14,792 nucleotides of DNA from Planctomycetota bacterium (GTDB lineage Bacteria > Planctomycetota > Planctomycetia > Pirellulales > Pirellulaceae), in contig JAJSAJ010000273.1 of the NCBI GenBank assembly GCA_024274855.1, positions 1-14,792 of the forward strand, read 5' to 3'. The translations under genes and the position numbers were made by a program. The notes under the pieces were generated by a model. That model was not told where the DNA came from. It ran no database searches and saw only the letters and a program-made list of their open reading frames with translations. Below, one piece after another: positions 1 through 8,271 of this stretch (its first letter is position 1; each line of letters begins with the position of its first letter).

Positions 1-7
1 CGCTCAA

Positions 8-2176
8 TCACTTTCGAAGGCCAACGTGAGACAGATCAATGGGCTTGAAGCCGACTTTGAAGGCAGGGGAGTTTGGTTTCAATGCGTAGTTGTTGTTCTT
101 CATGTCGACAAACAGCGGGTCGGCGGTAATCGTGTGCTCGTCCAACCCGCTTTTGTTCCAGTCGGCGAACGACTGGATCTTAGGCAGCCCTTTAATGACG
201 GGATCTTTCAGTACGCAGCCGATTGTCGAGAAGATTACGTTGTAGTCCGATTTGACCGGCAACGAACGCGATCCCGAAACACTGAACAGATGTCCGCCCA
301 TTTTCGTGCAGTAGACGATGTTTCGGACAAAAGTGATTTGCTCGTGCCGAAGATTTGCCGGATTCTGGTAATTGATTTGACATTTTTGCGGGCCGACAAA
401 GATATTGTTGGTAATCAGGATGTTCCGATCGTGGTACCAGACATGAACGCTTTCGACGGTTCCGTAAACAACGTTGTCTTGGACCGTGGTGTCCCGGGTT
501 TCGCACCCGAGATAAATGCCCCACCCGGGACATCGGTCTCCTTGAGCATTGACGTCGTGGATCAGGTTGTTCTTGATCGAGATGTTTGAATCTCGGATGA
601 AGATCCCCGCCCCATCGTGGATATTCAGCATGACGTTGTATATCTCGTTGTACTCGATCGCCAGGCCTTGCTGCTGGTTCGCTCGTTCCTTCGGTTGCGT
701 GGCCGTGCCCCAGTGGCGCGCATAGACACCGGAATGACTGACATCATGGATCAAGTTGTGAACAATCGTTCCGCCTCCGTCATCGATGTTGATCCCCACG
801 GCACTCGGATAAACGAGTCCACAACGATGGATGTGGTTATAGGATATGGTGTTTCGCTCTTTTCCATAGCTTCGAGTGATGATTCCGCCTCCACCGATGT
901 CGACGATCTCATTGCGTGAAACCAGGTTCCCATCACCCGTCACCTCGACCGCGTAGGTTCCAACGTTCTTGATGCGATTGTTCTGCAGTTGACAGTACCG
1001 AGTCGCTTGGAACGTGATTGCCGACGGCTTGACGATGTCGCCAACATCGCCACAGTCAGGGTACCCATTCTTCGGCAAGGTCCAGTCGGAATCGCAAAAC
1101 GTGAACCCATCGAAAGTTAGGTATTCCACGTAGGACTTCTTGGCAATATCACCTTGCAGTCGAAGCAGTTGTTTCAGAACGGGTGCGACGACCAGAGCGT
1201 TGTCCATCTTATCGGTAGGCCAGTAGTAAAGCTGGCCGGACTGGCGATCCAGGTACCATTCACCCGGTTGGGTGAGACCTTCGAGTGTGTTTTCGATGTA
1301 GTACCGGTTTGGTCCCCCAGCGCCTCGCCAACCGATCGGATGCCGAGCTTTCGGATCACGAAATTGGACGATGTTTTTTTGTTCGTCCAGGTGTTTGATG
1401 CGGAATCGCGACTCGTTCCACGAGTGAAAAACGACCACGTCGACATCGTCCAGGTTGTGCCACGAGTGCATATCTCCTTTGCGAAATCGGAACGATGTGT
1501 CGCTGAGGGCTTCCTTTCTGAGGTAAAAGCCCGTGTTCGGTTCGCGAGATCGTTTTTGTCGTTGGTCATTGACGGCCAGTTGGCGGAAGTACCATTTTCC
1601 AGCTTTGACGTCCGGAACGACGCGAACCAGAATCTTGTCCCGGAACGTCTTCCACGGCCCACCGATGCGTCGGCCCCCGCTAATCACCGGCTTCTCGCCG
1701 GGGAAGGCCATGTAGGTAATCGGGCAGGTTTGGGTGCCGCTGTCCCCGGGCTCGAAGACGAGTGTCTCGGGCAGATAGTAGGTTCCGCCCCGCACGATGA
1801 CGTTTACAGGGCCGGTAAGCGGGCCGTTCGCCTTGCGTTGTCGGATTGCATTTCTGGCTCGACCAATTGTGGCAAACGGGCCGTCGGTCTTTTCGGCGTT
1901 TGGGGTCGGTCGCGTTCCTGACCATGTATCTTGTCCATCGGTGGACACATAAAGGGTTGTTGGCGAGTTCGTCTTGTCTGCCGTAGCGATGATCAGGCAG
2001 GGATACGTCGTGCCGGCACGATCGTCGCCAGCCACATCGGCCTTGAGCCGGCACGGCCAGCCAAGCCAAGTGCCAAGCAGAGCCGTAAACGCGAGTCCGG
2101 CAACCAGGTGCGCCCGGTTCGGGCCGCAGCCTGCCTTCGATCCTGGGTTTATCCTCTTGCGGCGCAGACGTGTCAT
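8..2176 (-). CDS. Secreted right-handed parallel beta-helix protein, GH141-like
   Basis: A 722-residue exported protein, probably acting on a polysaccharide outside the cytoplasm. The start at 2176 is preferred over an ATG 21 nt upstream because AAGGAG (complement of 2185-2190) lies 8 nt before it. A basic N-terminus and a hydrophobic stretch at about residues 23-41 look like a signal peptide. Residues 74-170 carry the order typical of GH141-like proteins: LYVSTDGQD, a DGPFATIGRARNAIR block, RGGTYYLPETL, ITYMAFPGEKPVISGGRRI. Residues about 350-620 contain many short N-x-I/V-x-x-V/I repeats (NNRIKNVG, NEIVDIGG, NLIHDVSHSG, NNLIHDVN, NNIFVG), the hallmark of a parallel beta-helix. The C-terminal ADPLFVD and LKPNSPA motifs are also usual in this group. 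GH141 members known to me act on fucose- or xylan-containing glycans; the substrate here is unknown. No partner gene adjoins it. A parallel beta-helix lyase is the main alternative. Confidence 0.85.
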   Translation of the reverse strand: MTRLRRKRINPGSKAGCGPNRAHLVAGLAFTALLGTWLGWPCRLKADVAGDDRAGTTYPCLIIATADKTNSPTTLYVSTDGQDTWSGTRPTPNAEKTDGPFATIGRARNAIRQRKANGPLTGPVNVIVRGGTYYLPETLVFEPGDSGTQTCPITYMAFPGEKPVISGGRRIGGPWKTFRDKILVRVVPDVKAGKWYFRQLAVNDQRQKRSREPNTGFYLRKEALSDTSFRFRKGDMHSWHNLDDVDVVVFHSWNESRFRIKHLDEQKNIVQFRDPKARHPIGWRGAGGPNRYYIENTLEGLTQPGEWYLDRQSGQLYYWPTDKMDNALVVAPVLKQLLRLQGDIAKKSYVEYLTFDGFTFCDSDWTLPKNGYPDCGDVGDIVKPSAITFQATRYCQLQNNRIKNVGTYAVEVTGDGNLVSRNEIVDIGGGGIITRSYGKERNTISYNHIHRCGLVYPSAVGINIDDGGGTIVHNLIHDVSHSGVYARHWGTATQPKERANQQQGLAIEYNEIYNVMLNIHDGAGIFIRDSNISIKNNLIHDVNAQGDRCPGWGIYLGCETRDTTVQDNVVYGTVESVHVWYHDRNILITNNIFVGPQKCQINYQNPANLRHEQITFVRNIVYCTKMGGHLFSVSGSRSLPVKSDYNVIFSTIGCVLKDPVIKGLPKIQSFADWNKSGLDEHTITADPLFVDMKNNNYALKPNSPAFKVGFKPIDLSHVGLRK

Positions 2177-2333
2177 GCTGGGTGCTCCTTTCGCCATTCG
2201 GAAACCGAATCGCTGTCAAAACCAATCAGAGAGGCGGGGTGTGATTCGCGAGGACCTGACGTGGGATGGATCTGTTCACCGTCTTGTGACGAGGAATAAA
2301 AAGCTGGAATTCACAAAGCAGCCACAAACAAAT

Positions 2334-2347
2334 GTGACTTGAGTCAC
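2334..2347. promoter_or_regulatory. 14-bp palindrome upstream of the beta-helix gene
   Basis: GTGACT and AGTCAC face each other across a 2-bp centre, about 160 bp upstream of the beta-helix start codon. The size and position would suit a dimeric regulator, but no regulator is encoded nearby and the half-site is short enough to occur by chance. Confidence 0.2.
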
Positions 2348-2445
2348 GAATGACTGTTTTCTACTCGTCACGGTGCTCATCGCACTATACTCTGTGCACG
2401 GTCGGCAATCCAGTTACATGCTCGGTGCAGCGGTGTCACCTCGGC

Positions 2446-2767
2446 GTAGGTCCCGCCTGCCGGGCGGGACAAGAAGTGCGAAATGCCCTGCAATTCTGGT
2501 CTGACGCGGCAAGCCGGACTCACTTGGACGGAACTGGCTCGGCTGGTTTGGCCTGGTAGGTCCCGCCTGCCGGGCGGGACGAGAAGTGCGAAAAGCCGTG
2601 CGATTCTGATCTGACGCGGCAAGCCGGACCCATTTGGGCGGGACTGGCTCGGCCGGTTTGGCCTGGTAGGCCCCGCCTGCCGGGCGGGACGAGAAGTGCG
2701 AAATGCCGTGCGATTCCGGTCTGACGCGGCAAGCCGGACCCACTTGGGCGGGACTGGCTCGGCTGGT
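2446..2767. repeat. 110-bp tandem repeat, 2.9 copies
   Basis: Copies start at 2446, 2556 and 2666, an exact 110-bp period. The third copy stops after about 102 bp, near 2767. Each copy opens with a GC-rich hairpin whose arms GTCCCGCC and GGCGGGAC enclose five bases; in the third copy one base of the left arm is changed. Copies differ at about 5-12 positions, so the array is not perfectly fresh. The frames that stay open through it on the minus strand translate to a Pro/Arg-rich repeat and are a by-product of the period. No coding role is supported. Confidence 0.9.
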
Positions 2768-3140
2768 GGCGAAGCTTGGAGCAGCCTGTTAAATGCCTCC
2801 AGCACTCGGTCCTGGGAAACAGCTCAGACGCCATAATTGGCCGAGCGTGGAGCGATTTGCGAGGTAGGTACGCGTTTTTCCGCATTGAACGGGGGCATGA
2901 TATCCTCTGTTTGAAGGCTCCTTACCCGGCGTTGGGCCACCTTGGACAAAGTTGCTTGTTTGTCTAGGCTGGGTTGTCGAACTTCGCTTTGTACGCTAAG
3001 TTCCAACAAGCGTTCACTTTTGGTAACATGAAGCGACCCATAGGAGTGGGCCGGCGGGGGATGTGCGTACTTCGGCGATGGTCGTCGATGTGGCGTGGTC
3101 ATTTCTCGGGCGGACTGGATTCCCGTGTCTTGGAGGAAGA
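2768..3140. other. Non-coding leader region before the bS21 gene
   Basis: No supportable gene lies between the tandem repeat and the ribosomal protein start. The stretch should contain the bS21 promoter. A weak candidate is TTGTCG at about 2974, then 17 bp, then TAAGTT, which matches the housekeeping consensus only partly. The leader after that point would be about 140 nt. Confidence 0.4.
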
Positions 3141-3338
3141 ATGGTCAAACTTTTTGTTCGCGACCGCGAGTCGATTCAAGAGGCCGTACGGCGTTTTCGC
3201 AAGTTAGTCGAACGTAGCGGATTGAAAAAAGAGATGCGACGTCGCCAGTATTACGAGAAGCCCAGTGAGATCAAGCGTCGTGCCCGTCTGCGCGCCGAGC
3301 GTCGAGCTCGGAATGCGCGAAACGCCCGCCCAGCCTGA
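3141..3338 (+). CDS. rpsU: 30S ribosomal protein bS21
   Basis: A 65-residue, strongly basic protein matching the bS21 family over its whole length: the N-terminal VKLFVRDRESIQEAVRRFRK block, the KKEMRRRQYYEKPSEIKRR core and an Arg/Ala-rich tail. bS21 sits on the platform of the small ribosomal subunit near the anti-Shine-Dalgarno end of 16S rRNA and helps initiation. GGAGG at 3132-3136 lies only 4 nt before the ATG, a short spacing. The gene stands alone, flanked on both sides by several hundred bases of repeat-rich spacer, rather than in the rpsU-dnaG-rpoD arrangement of Proteobacteria. Planctomycetes may carry more than one copy, so this need not be the only one. Confidence 0.95.
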   Translation: MVKLFVRDRESIQEAVRRFRKLVERSGLKKEMRRRQYYEKPSEIKRRARLRAERRARNARNARPA

Positions 3339-3995
3339 TTCTCCAAGCCATCGTAGCCCACGCAGTTCGCGGTCACGCGTTAGTGGGCGGTTGGTGTGAT
3401 GCGCCGGAGCCTATCTGTAACATGGGGCCGCCCGTTTGAGGCCGGATCGGGTGGGGGAGTGCGCGGAACGCAAATGTCGTACCTTCTACACGTCATGCCC
3501 CGGGAGTAACGAGTGAAGCGGATGCTTTCTCCGCTTGTATCGCGTGTTCTGCGGAAAGAGCCCCCTTGGCCCGGTGGTATCAACGTTGAACAAAGTCGTC
3601 TTTCGCTTTGCGAAAGAAACGCACTCTCGCGGAGCGAAAGGCAACTCAAGGTTGAAGTTGTTCTTCCCGCGATCCCAACTCGGACGAGCCGAAACCATGA
3701 AGAAGTGCACTCCAGAAGCCGCCTGCTTCAGCTGGCGGAGCAGTCCCACAGTACACCTACGTGCGCCGGCTCCCCACACTGTGTTCCGAAAAGAAGCCGC
3801 CTGCTTTAGCTGGCGGAGCAGTCACACAGTAAACCTAACCCGACGAGCCGGAGGCATTAGGAAGTGCACAAACTTCGCGAAGGTCCAAACGTCCGTTTTA
3901 GCCTTGAGATTACGTGGTAAATTGACGTGCCCGAAAAAGTTCTTGCTGTCTTGCGTGGAACTTGATTACTAACGGCCTAAGGGTGTCAGCACACA
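3339..3995. other. Repeat- and hairpin-rich spacer without a gene
   Basis: No reading frame here looks like a protein. Two perfect hairpins are visible: AAGCGGA/TCCGCTT at 3516-3522 and 3530-3536, and CTTTCGC/GCGAAAG around a TTT loop at 3600-3616. Further right lies a duplicated repeat unit (listed separately). Neither hairpin is followed by a T-run, so they are not clear terminators for bS21. TTGACG at 3921 is a possible -35 box for the transporter, but no good -10 box follows. Confidence 0.5.
3681..3869. repeat. Duplicated 46-bp hairpin repeat with flanking 30-bp repeat
   Basis: The 46-bp segments at 3715-3760 and 3793-3838 differ at only a few positions. Each contains CCGCC and GGCGG arms with an inner GCT/AGC pair, so it can fold. 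Outside them a second pair, 3681-3710 and 3840-3869, shares CGACGAGCCG at the start and GAAGTGCAC at the end with a variable middle. The arrangement suggests copies of a dispersed intergenic element inserted or duplicated side by side. No transposase or terminal structure is seen. Confidence 0.75.
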
Positions 3996-5918
3996 ATGAC
4001 CATCAAGCAGTTGACCGACGAGCAGATTCGGACTTGGACCGTCGAGCAGAAAGATCGGTGGTGGCTGACTGAGGTCTATCGCGGAAACATGCCACAATTG
4101 ACTCTCCGATCGGCACTGGCCGGAATGTTGATCGGTGGGGTCATGTCGCTGACAAACCTCTACGTCGGCATGAAGACTGGCTGGACGCTGGGTGTTGGAA
4201 TTACATCGGTCATTATCGCGTTCACGTTATTCAAAGTCATGCAGAAAGTCGGTCTGGCAAGCGAGTTTACGCTGCTTGAAAATAACTGCATGCAATCGAT
4301 TGCCACGGCAGCCGGCTACATGACAAGCCCTCTGATCGCGAGTCTCGCAGCTTATATGATGATCACGCACACGGTGATTCCGATGGGCGTGACATTTGTC
4401 TGGATCATCTCGATCTCACTACTGGGTGTATTGTGTGCCTTTCCGCTGAAACGGCGATTCATCAACGACGAGCAACACCCATTTCCGGAAGGACGAGCCG
4501 CCGGTGTGGTCATGGACGCACTGCATACGAGTGATAGTCGGGAAGGGCTGTTCAAGGGGAAGCTGTTGCTGTTTTTCGGTGCTCTTTCCGCTTTGATCGA
4601 GCTCTTGAAGAGCGGCGAAATCTTGGAGCTTGTGCGTCTTAAGATGCTTACAATCCCGTCTGAGTTAGAAGCCGGGTTCTATTCTCTCACGGGCTGGTAT
4701 CCAAAGATCAATGGGGTTCCGCTCAATGAGTTGACAATCAGTCTCGAGCCCGACCATGTTATGTTTGCGGCAGGCGGATTGATGGGGATCCGAACAGGAC
4801 TTTCGTTGCTGATCGGCGCGATCATCAACTACTGGTTCCTGGCTCCCTATATTATTGGCCTGGGAGACATCAAGGGAACTGTCGACAGCGCGGGCGTAAC
4901 GCACTACGGGTTTCGCGCCGTCACGACTTGGGCGTTGTGGGGCGGGGTGGCGATGATGACGACCGCCAGCTTGTTTGCTTTTCTGAGCAAGCCCAAGATG
5001 ATATTCCGTGCTTTTTCTGGGCTGTTTGGCAAGCGAGCTTCCAAGAGTGAAGACTGTCTGAAGGACATTGAATTGCCGATGGGCGTTTTCCTGATCGGGA
5101 TTCCGCTGGTTGGTGCGTTGGTTGTGTTTCTTGCCCACCGCTTTTTCGGAGTCGGAATTGTTCTCGGCATCATTGCCGTTCCGATGGTCTTTGTCTTTGC
5201 AATTATTGCCGCGAATGCAACCGCGTTAACCTCGATCACGCCGACTGGTGCGTTGGGGAAACTGACTCAGTTGACCTACGGAATATTGGCACCGGGCAAC
5301 ATGACCACCAATGTAATCACGGCCAGCATTACGGGTGAAGTTGCCGGCAACGCATCGAACCTGCTGATGGACATCAAGCCGGGCTACATGCTTGGTGGCA
5401 AGCCGCGTCAGCAGGCCATCGGGCACGTGTTGGGCATCTTTGCCGGTGCTTTTGCCGCCGTCCCCGTTTTTTACCTGGTGTTTTTGCGCAACAATCCCGA
5501 CGGTCTGGTTTCCCAGAAGTTCCCGATGCCCGCGGCCATTGTCTGGCAAGCGGTCGCCGAGATGCTGACCAAGGGCATCAGCGAGTTGCCGCAGTCCGCA
5601 CTGATTGCGGCCATCATTGGTGGGTTTTTGGGGATTTTTCTGGAGTGTCTAAAGATCGTTTCGAAGGACCGACTTCCGGTTTCCGCAATTGGACTTGGGC
5701 TGGCGTTTGTCATTCCTTTTACAACGTGCCTTGCCATGGCTGCGGGCGCCATTTTCTTCTGGGCAGCGGGACGCCTGTTCACGGACGATAATAGCTTGAT
5801 GAACAAGGTGTTTGTCAAATGTCTCGAGCCGGTCTGTGCGGGCGTGATTGCCGGAGGTGCTCTGATGGGGATCGGTCTGATGCTGATTCAATATGTCCTG
5901 CTCCCGATGCTCAAGTAG
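3996..5918 (+). CDS. OPT-family oligopeptide / metal-chelate transporter
   Basis: A 640-residue inner-membrane protein with roughly 14-16 hydrophobic segments, the usual size for bacterial members of the OPT (oligopeptide/YSL) family. Diagnostic stretches are SLTNLYVGMKTGWTLG (51-66), LLENNCMQSIATAAGYM (93-109), HPFPEGRAAGVVMDAL (161-176) and the long conserved block from ITPTGALGKLTQLTYG (414-429) through GEVAGNASNLLMDIKPGYM (447-465). Family members are proton-coupled importers of small peptides or metal-chelate complexes; the substrate cannot be read from sequence. The start at 3996 has only a weak AAGGG about 14 nt upstream. A basic cytoplasmic linker lies at about 331-358. No linked binding protein or regulator is present, so it appears monocistronic. 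Confidence 0.93.
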   Translation: MTIKQLTDEQIRTWTVEQKDRWWLTEVYRGNMPQLTLRSALAGMLIGGVMSLTNLYVGMKTGWTLGVGITSVIIAFTLFKVMQKVGLASEFTLLENNCMQSIATAAGYMTSPLIASLAAYMMITHTVIPMGVTFVWIISISLLGVLCAFPLKRRFINDEQHPFPEGRAAGVVMDALHTSDSREGLFKGKLLLFFGALSALIELLKSGEILELVRLKMLTIPSELEAGFYSLTGWYPKINGVPLNELTISLEPDHVMFAAGGLMGIRTGLSLLIGAIINYWFLAPYIIGLGDIKGTVDSAGVTHYGFRAVTTWALWGGVAMMTTASLFAFLSKPKMIFRAFSGLFGKRASKSEDCLKDIELPMGVFLIGIPLVGALVVFLAHRFFGVGIVLGIIAVPMVFVFAIIAANATALTSITPTGALGKLTQLTYGILAPGNMTTNVITASITGEVAGNASNLLMDIKPGYMLGGKPRQQAIGHVLGIFAGAFAAVPVFYLVFLRNNPDGLVSQKFPMPAAIVWQAVAEMLTKGISELPQSALIAAIIGGFLGIFLECLKIVSKDRLPVSAIGLGLAFVIPFTTCLAMAAGAIFFWAAGRLFTDDNSLMNKVFVKCLEPVCAGVIAGGALMGIGLMLIQYVLLPMLK

Positions 5919-5964
5919 GCCAATCGCGACGCCTAAGGATTCGCCAATCAATAACCGTCGTACT

Positions 5965-6083
5965 CTTCCGCGTACAGCCCCCATGGGCTCGTCCCATGGG
6001 TGAATCAGTTTCGCCGCTCAGGAGTTCTTCCGCGTCCAGACCCCCGTGGGCTTGCCCCATGGGTGAATCAGTTTCGCAGCTAG
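5965..6083. repeat. 62-bp tandem repeat, two copies, with CCCATGGG hairpins
   Basis: Copies begin at 5965 and 6027 with CTTCCGCGT and share CATGGGTGAATCAGTTTCG. In the first copy two self-complementary CCCATGGG boxes sit 5 bp apart and can form an 8-bp hairpin. In the second, the left box is CCCGTGGG, which keeps pairing through a G-U wobble. Preserved pairing despite base change argues that the fold matters, or that the unit is a copied element. Confidence 0.8.
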
Positions 6084-6203
6084 AGGATCGCCGCACGAAC
6101 GCCCCCCAGTAAACGCGACAACAATTGATTCCCTCCGGGGCAATCCCGCCGAAAAATCGATGATGCTGGCAAAGACAATCGCCCAAGTTCGTCCCACCTG
6201 CGT

Positions 6204-6244
6204 GCTGTTTTCACTTGGCTGTTTTCACAGGGGGCTGTTTTGAC
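6204..6244. repeat. Three close copies of GCTGTTTTCAC
   Basis: Copies lie at 6204-6214, 6218-6228 and 6234-6244 (the last reads GCTGTTTTGAC), at spacings of 14 and 16 bp. Short phased direct repeats of this kind can be protein-binding sites, but no promoter or cognate regulator is evident. Confidence 0.6.
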
Positions 6245-6329
6245 ATCGGTCGGCAGGAGTGATAGCATGGTTTAGCTCCATCTGCCGATCTTCTTGGATC
6301 CTTGATGTTACGATAGACGTCATGAGTTT

Positions 6330-6635
6330 TTGCGTCCAAATGCATGGTGCACCATTTGCAGCGCGTTGAGCCGACGGCCAAGACTTATTGAGGCAGTCGT
6401 GGGTCACCGGCTGTACGTGCGGATATGGGAGAGACCCTTGGATGACAGCAGTGATGAGTCCGTTGAGGACATGCTTTTTGTCGAGTTGCTGCGAGTCGAA
6501 GTGAACTTGCGGCGCGAGGCGGGCGAGTCTCCGACGTGTGACGAGTACTTGGAACGATTCCCGAGTCGAGCGAACTTGGTTCGCTTGGCCTTCGAGCCGC
6601 CAACGCCATGGTCAGACGACGCGGAAGAAGACTGA
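6330..6635 (+). pseudogene. Remnant resembling the N-terminal extension of planctomycete Ser/Thr kinases
   Basis: The frame ends with about 50 residues, VELLRVEVNLRREAGESP followed by TCDEYLERFPSRANLVRLAFE. These match the pattern I know from planctomycete Ser/Thr protein kinases just before their catalytic domain (an L-x-E-L-x-x-x-E-x-x-x-R-R-x-x-G-E-x-P-x-x-x-E-Y-x-x-R-F-P stretch). Here the frame stops after a short acidic tail and no kinase domain follows: the next 196 bp before the oxidoreductase are non-coding. There is no convincing start; the earliest possible one is a TTG at 6330 and an internal ATG sits at 6471, neither with a clear ribosome site. It is most likely a decayed kinase 5' end, less likely a stand-alone small protein. 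Confidence 0.4.
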
Positions 6636-6831
6636 CGTCCGAGGTGGAGCGTTCGTAACCGGCTTGCGCCAACGATTGGTGCAGCTGGTCTGTCGTCCTT
6701 TTGATTGGCGCGGGGCGATGGAGGGCTTCTGGGTGGCGTGCGTTCCGACCCGGCTGTGCCGCGGGCATCTTTCGACTGCTGCAAACGGCTGATATGTTTC
6801 CGACTTTTTTCATCACGAGGAACCGACTGAG

Positions 6832-8121
6832 ATGTCTCGAACCGATCGGCGGACCTTTTTAACGACATCCGGTACCGTGGCGGCCGGAGCGTTGGTGGCC
6901 GGAGCGGCCGTTGCTGACAGCCCAAAACCTCGAAAGCTTCGCATGGGAGTGATCGGTGTTGGCTGGTATGGGCTGGTCGACGCGCGTGCGGCGTTGAAGT
7001 CCGGGAACGTCGATATTGTTGCGATTTGTGACGTCGACGCCGATCATCTTCAAAAGGCAGCCGACGACATCCAAAAGCTTCAGGGCAAACGCCCGGCGGT
7101 ATTCGAACAATACGAAGCGCTTCTTGACATGAAACCGCTTGATGCAGTTATCATTGCATCACCTCCACAATGGCACGCGCTGCAGTTGCTGGCCGCCCTG
7201 GAGCGAGGGAAGGATGTCTACTGCGAAAAGCCGGTGTCATACGATATCCGCGAAGGCCGTGCCATGGTCGATGCGGTTGCGCGTACCGACCGAATTGTGC
7301 AGGTTGGATTCCAGCGGCGTCAGAGTATCGCGTTGAAAGAAGCGGTGGCGTTTATCAATGCGGGCGGGATTGGCAAGCTGGTCCAGATCGATGCGCAGAT
7401 CCATTACCGTGCCGGTCTGAAAGATCCGACTCCACAACCGCCACCCCCTTCGTTGGATTGGAATCTATGGTGCGGGCCTGGGCCCTTGATCCCGTACAGT
7501 CCGCAAGTGGGCCACAAGAGCTGGCGACTGGAGAAGACCAGCGGGCATGGCCATCTGGTCGATTGGGGGATCCATTGGATCGACGCCATACGCACCTCGT
7601 TGGACCTCGGTATGCCTAAGAGTGTCACGGCCAGTGGTGGGCTCTATCAATACACGGGTCGTATTACGACCCCCGATACGTTGTCGGTTCACTTCGAATT
7701 TGATCGAGTTCCCGTCCACTGGCGCCACCGACTCTGGGGATCAACCGAGTACGCTCCGGACGTGAACAACGGCATCTTCTTCTTCGGCACCGAGGGGACC
7801 GTTTTCGCGTCCGACCGTAGTTGGATGTCGATACGGCCAGGAAAGAATGGCAATCGCGATGAGCACGCCGCATCGGCGGACTTGGGTGGCCTGCACATGC
7901 TCGACTTTCTGGATGCGGTGCACAAACGACGCCAGCCGATGTGTCGCATGGAAAGCGGGTTCCGCTCGACCGCGACCGTACAGCTTGCCATGATATCGTA
8001 CGAAACTGGAACGACCGTGCATTGGGACGCTAAGAACGAGCAGATTCTAGATAATCCAGACGCGGCAAAGCTGTTGAAACGTGTCTATCGCAAACCGTGG
8101 AAACATCCGTATGACGCGTAG
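6832..8121 (+). CDS. Tat-exported Gfo/Idh/MocA family oxidoreductase
   Basis: A 429-residue NAD(P)-dependent sugar or cyclitol oxidoreductase. A twin-arginine signal (DRRTFL, residues 5-10, then an Ala/Gly-rich hydrophobic run to about 29) sends the folded enzyme to the periplasm. The Rossmann fold starts at 37 with RMGVIGVGWYG and CDVDADH at 66-72. The family's CEKPVS signature is at 131-136 and supplies the catalytic lysine (K133). HLVDWGIHWID at 241-251 holds the second conserved Asp/His set. Family usual length is about 350-450 residues. GAGG at 6817-6820 lies 11 nt before the ATG. It is followed 150 bp later on the same strand by the isomerase-like gene, a pairing common in Planctomycetes and consistent with periplasmic 3-keto-sugar chemistry. 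The exact substrate is unknown. Confidence 0.92.
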   Translation: MSRTDRRTFLTTSGTVAAGALVAGAAVADSPKPRKLRMGVIGVGWYGLVDARAALKSGNVDIVAICDVDADHLQKAADDIQKLQGKRPAVFEQYEALLDMKPLDAVIIASPPQWHALQLLAALERGKDVYCEKPVSYDIREGRAMVDAVARTDRIVQVGFQRRQSIALKEAVAFINAGGIGKLVQIDAQIHYRAGLKDPTPQPPPPSLDWNLWCGPGPLIPYSPQVGHKSWRLEKTSGHGHLVDWGIHWIDAIRTSLDLGMPKSVTASGGLYQYTGRITTPDTLSVHFEFDRVPVHWRHRLWGSTEYAPDVNNGIFFFGTEGTVFASDRSWMSIRPGKNGNRDEHAASADLGGLHMLDFLDAVHKRRQPMCRMESGFRSTATVQLAMISYETGTTVHWDAKNEQILDNPDAAKLLKRVYRKPWKHPYDA

Positions 8122-8159
8122 AACGGGCCCCGAAATGGGCTGCCGCTTGTTGACGTGAG

Positions 8160-8227
8160 AGGGCGAGGCTGTCGCTGAGCCTCTGTTTTGTTGGCCGGAA
8201 CGGCTCGGCAGGAGCCTCGCCCTGCCG
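8160..8227. repeat. Nested-hairpin intergenic repeat between the two sugar genes
   Basis: An 11-bp perfect inverted repeat pairs AGGGCGAGGCT (8160-8170) with AGCCTCGCCCT (8213-8223). Inside or overlapping it are two alternatives: GAGGCT/AGCCTC (8165-8170 with 8178-8183) and CGGCAGG/CCTGCCG (8206-8212 with 8221-8227). The mutually exclusive pairings make the RNA able to switch folds. It looks like one of the dispersed hairpin elements that litter planctomycete spacers. It lies between the two genes, so it could affect mRNA stability or relative expression if they are co-transcribed. Confidence 0.65.
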
Positions 8228-8271
8228 TCTTGAGACAAAGCTTGGTAACCACTCGAAAGGAAGGATTTGAC

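Larger units (their letters stand above)
5919..6329. other. Repeat-bearing spacer after the transporter
   Basis: No gene is supportable. The spacer holds two unrelated repeat sets, listed separately at 5965-6083 and 6204-6244. Apart from these I see only a short CCCTCCGGGG palindrome-like stretch near 6131 and no T-tracted terminator for the transporter. Confidence 0.5.

Noticed and set aside
2446..2767. CRISPR-like array
   Set aside because: The 110-bp units are contiguous and lack unique spacers, and no cas gene is present.
2377..2885. Repetitive Pro/Arg-rich protein on the minus strand
   Set aside because: It is a translation of the 110-bp tandem repeat in several frames at once; no ribosome site and no natural composition.
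3535..3972. 145-residue frame in the spacer before the transporter
   Set aside because: It runs through the duplicated hairpin repeat, so the protein repeats itself because of the DNA, and no ribosome site or family resemblance is seen.
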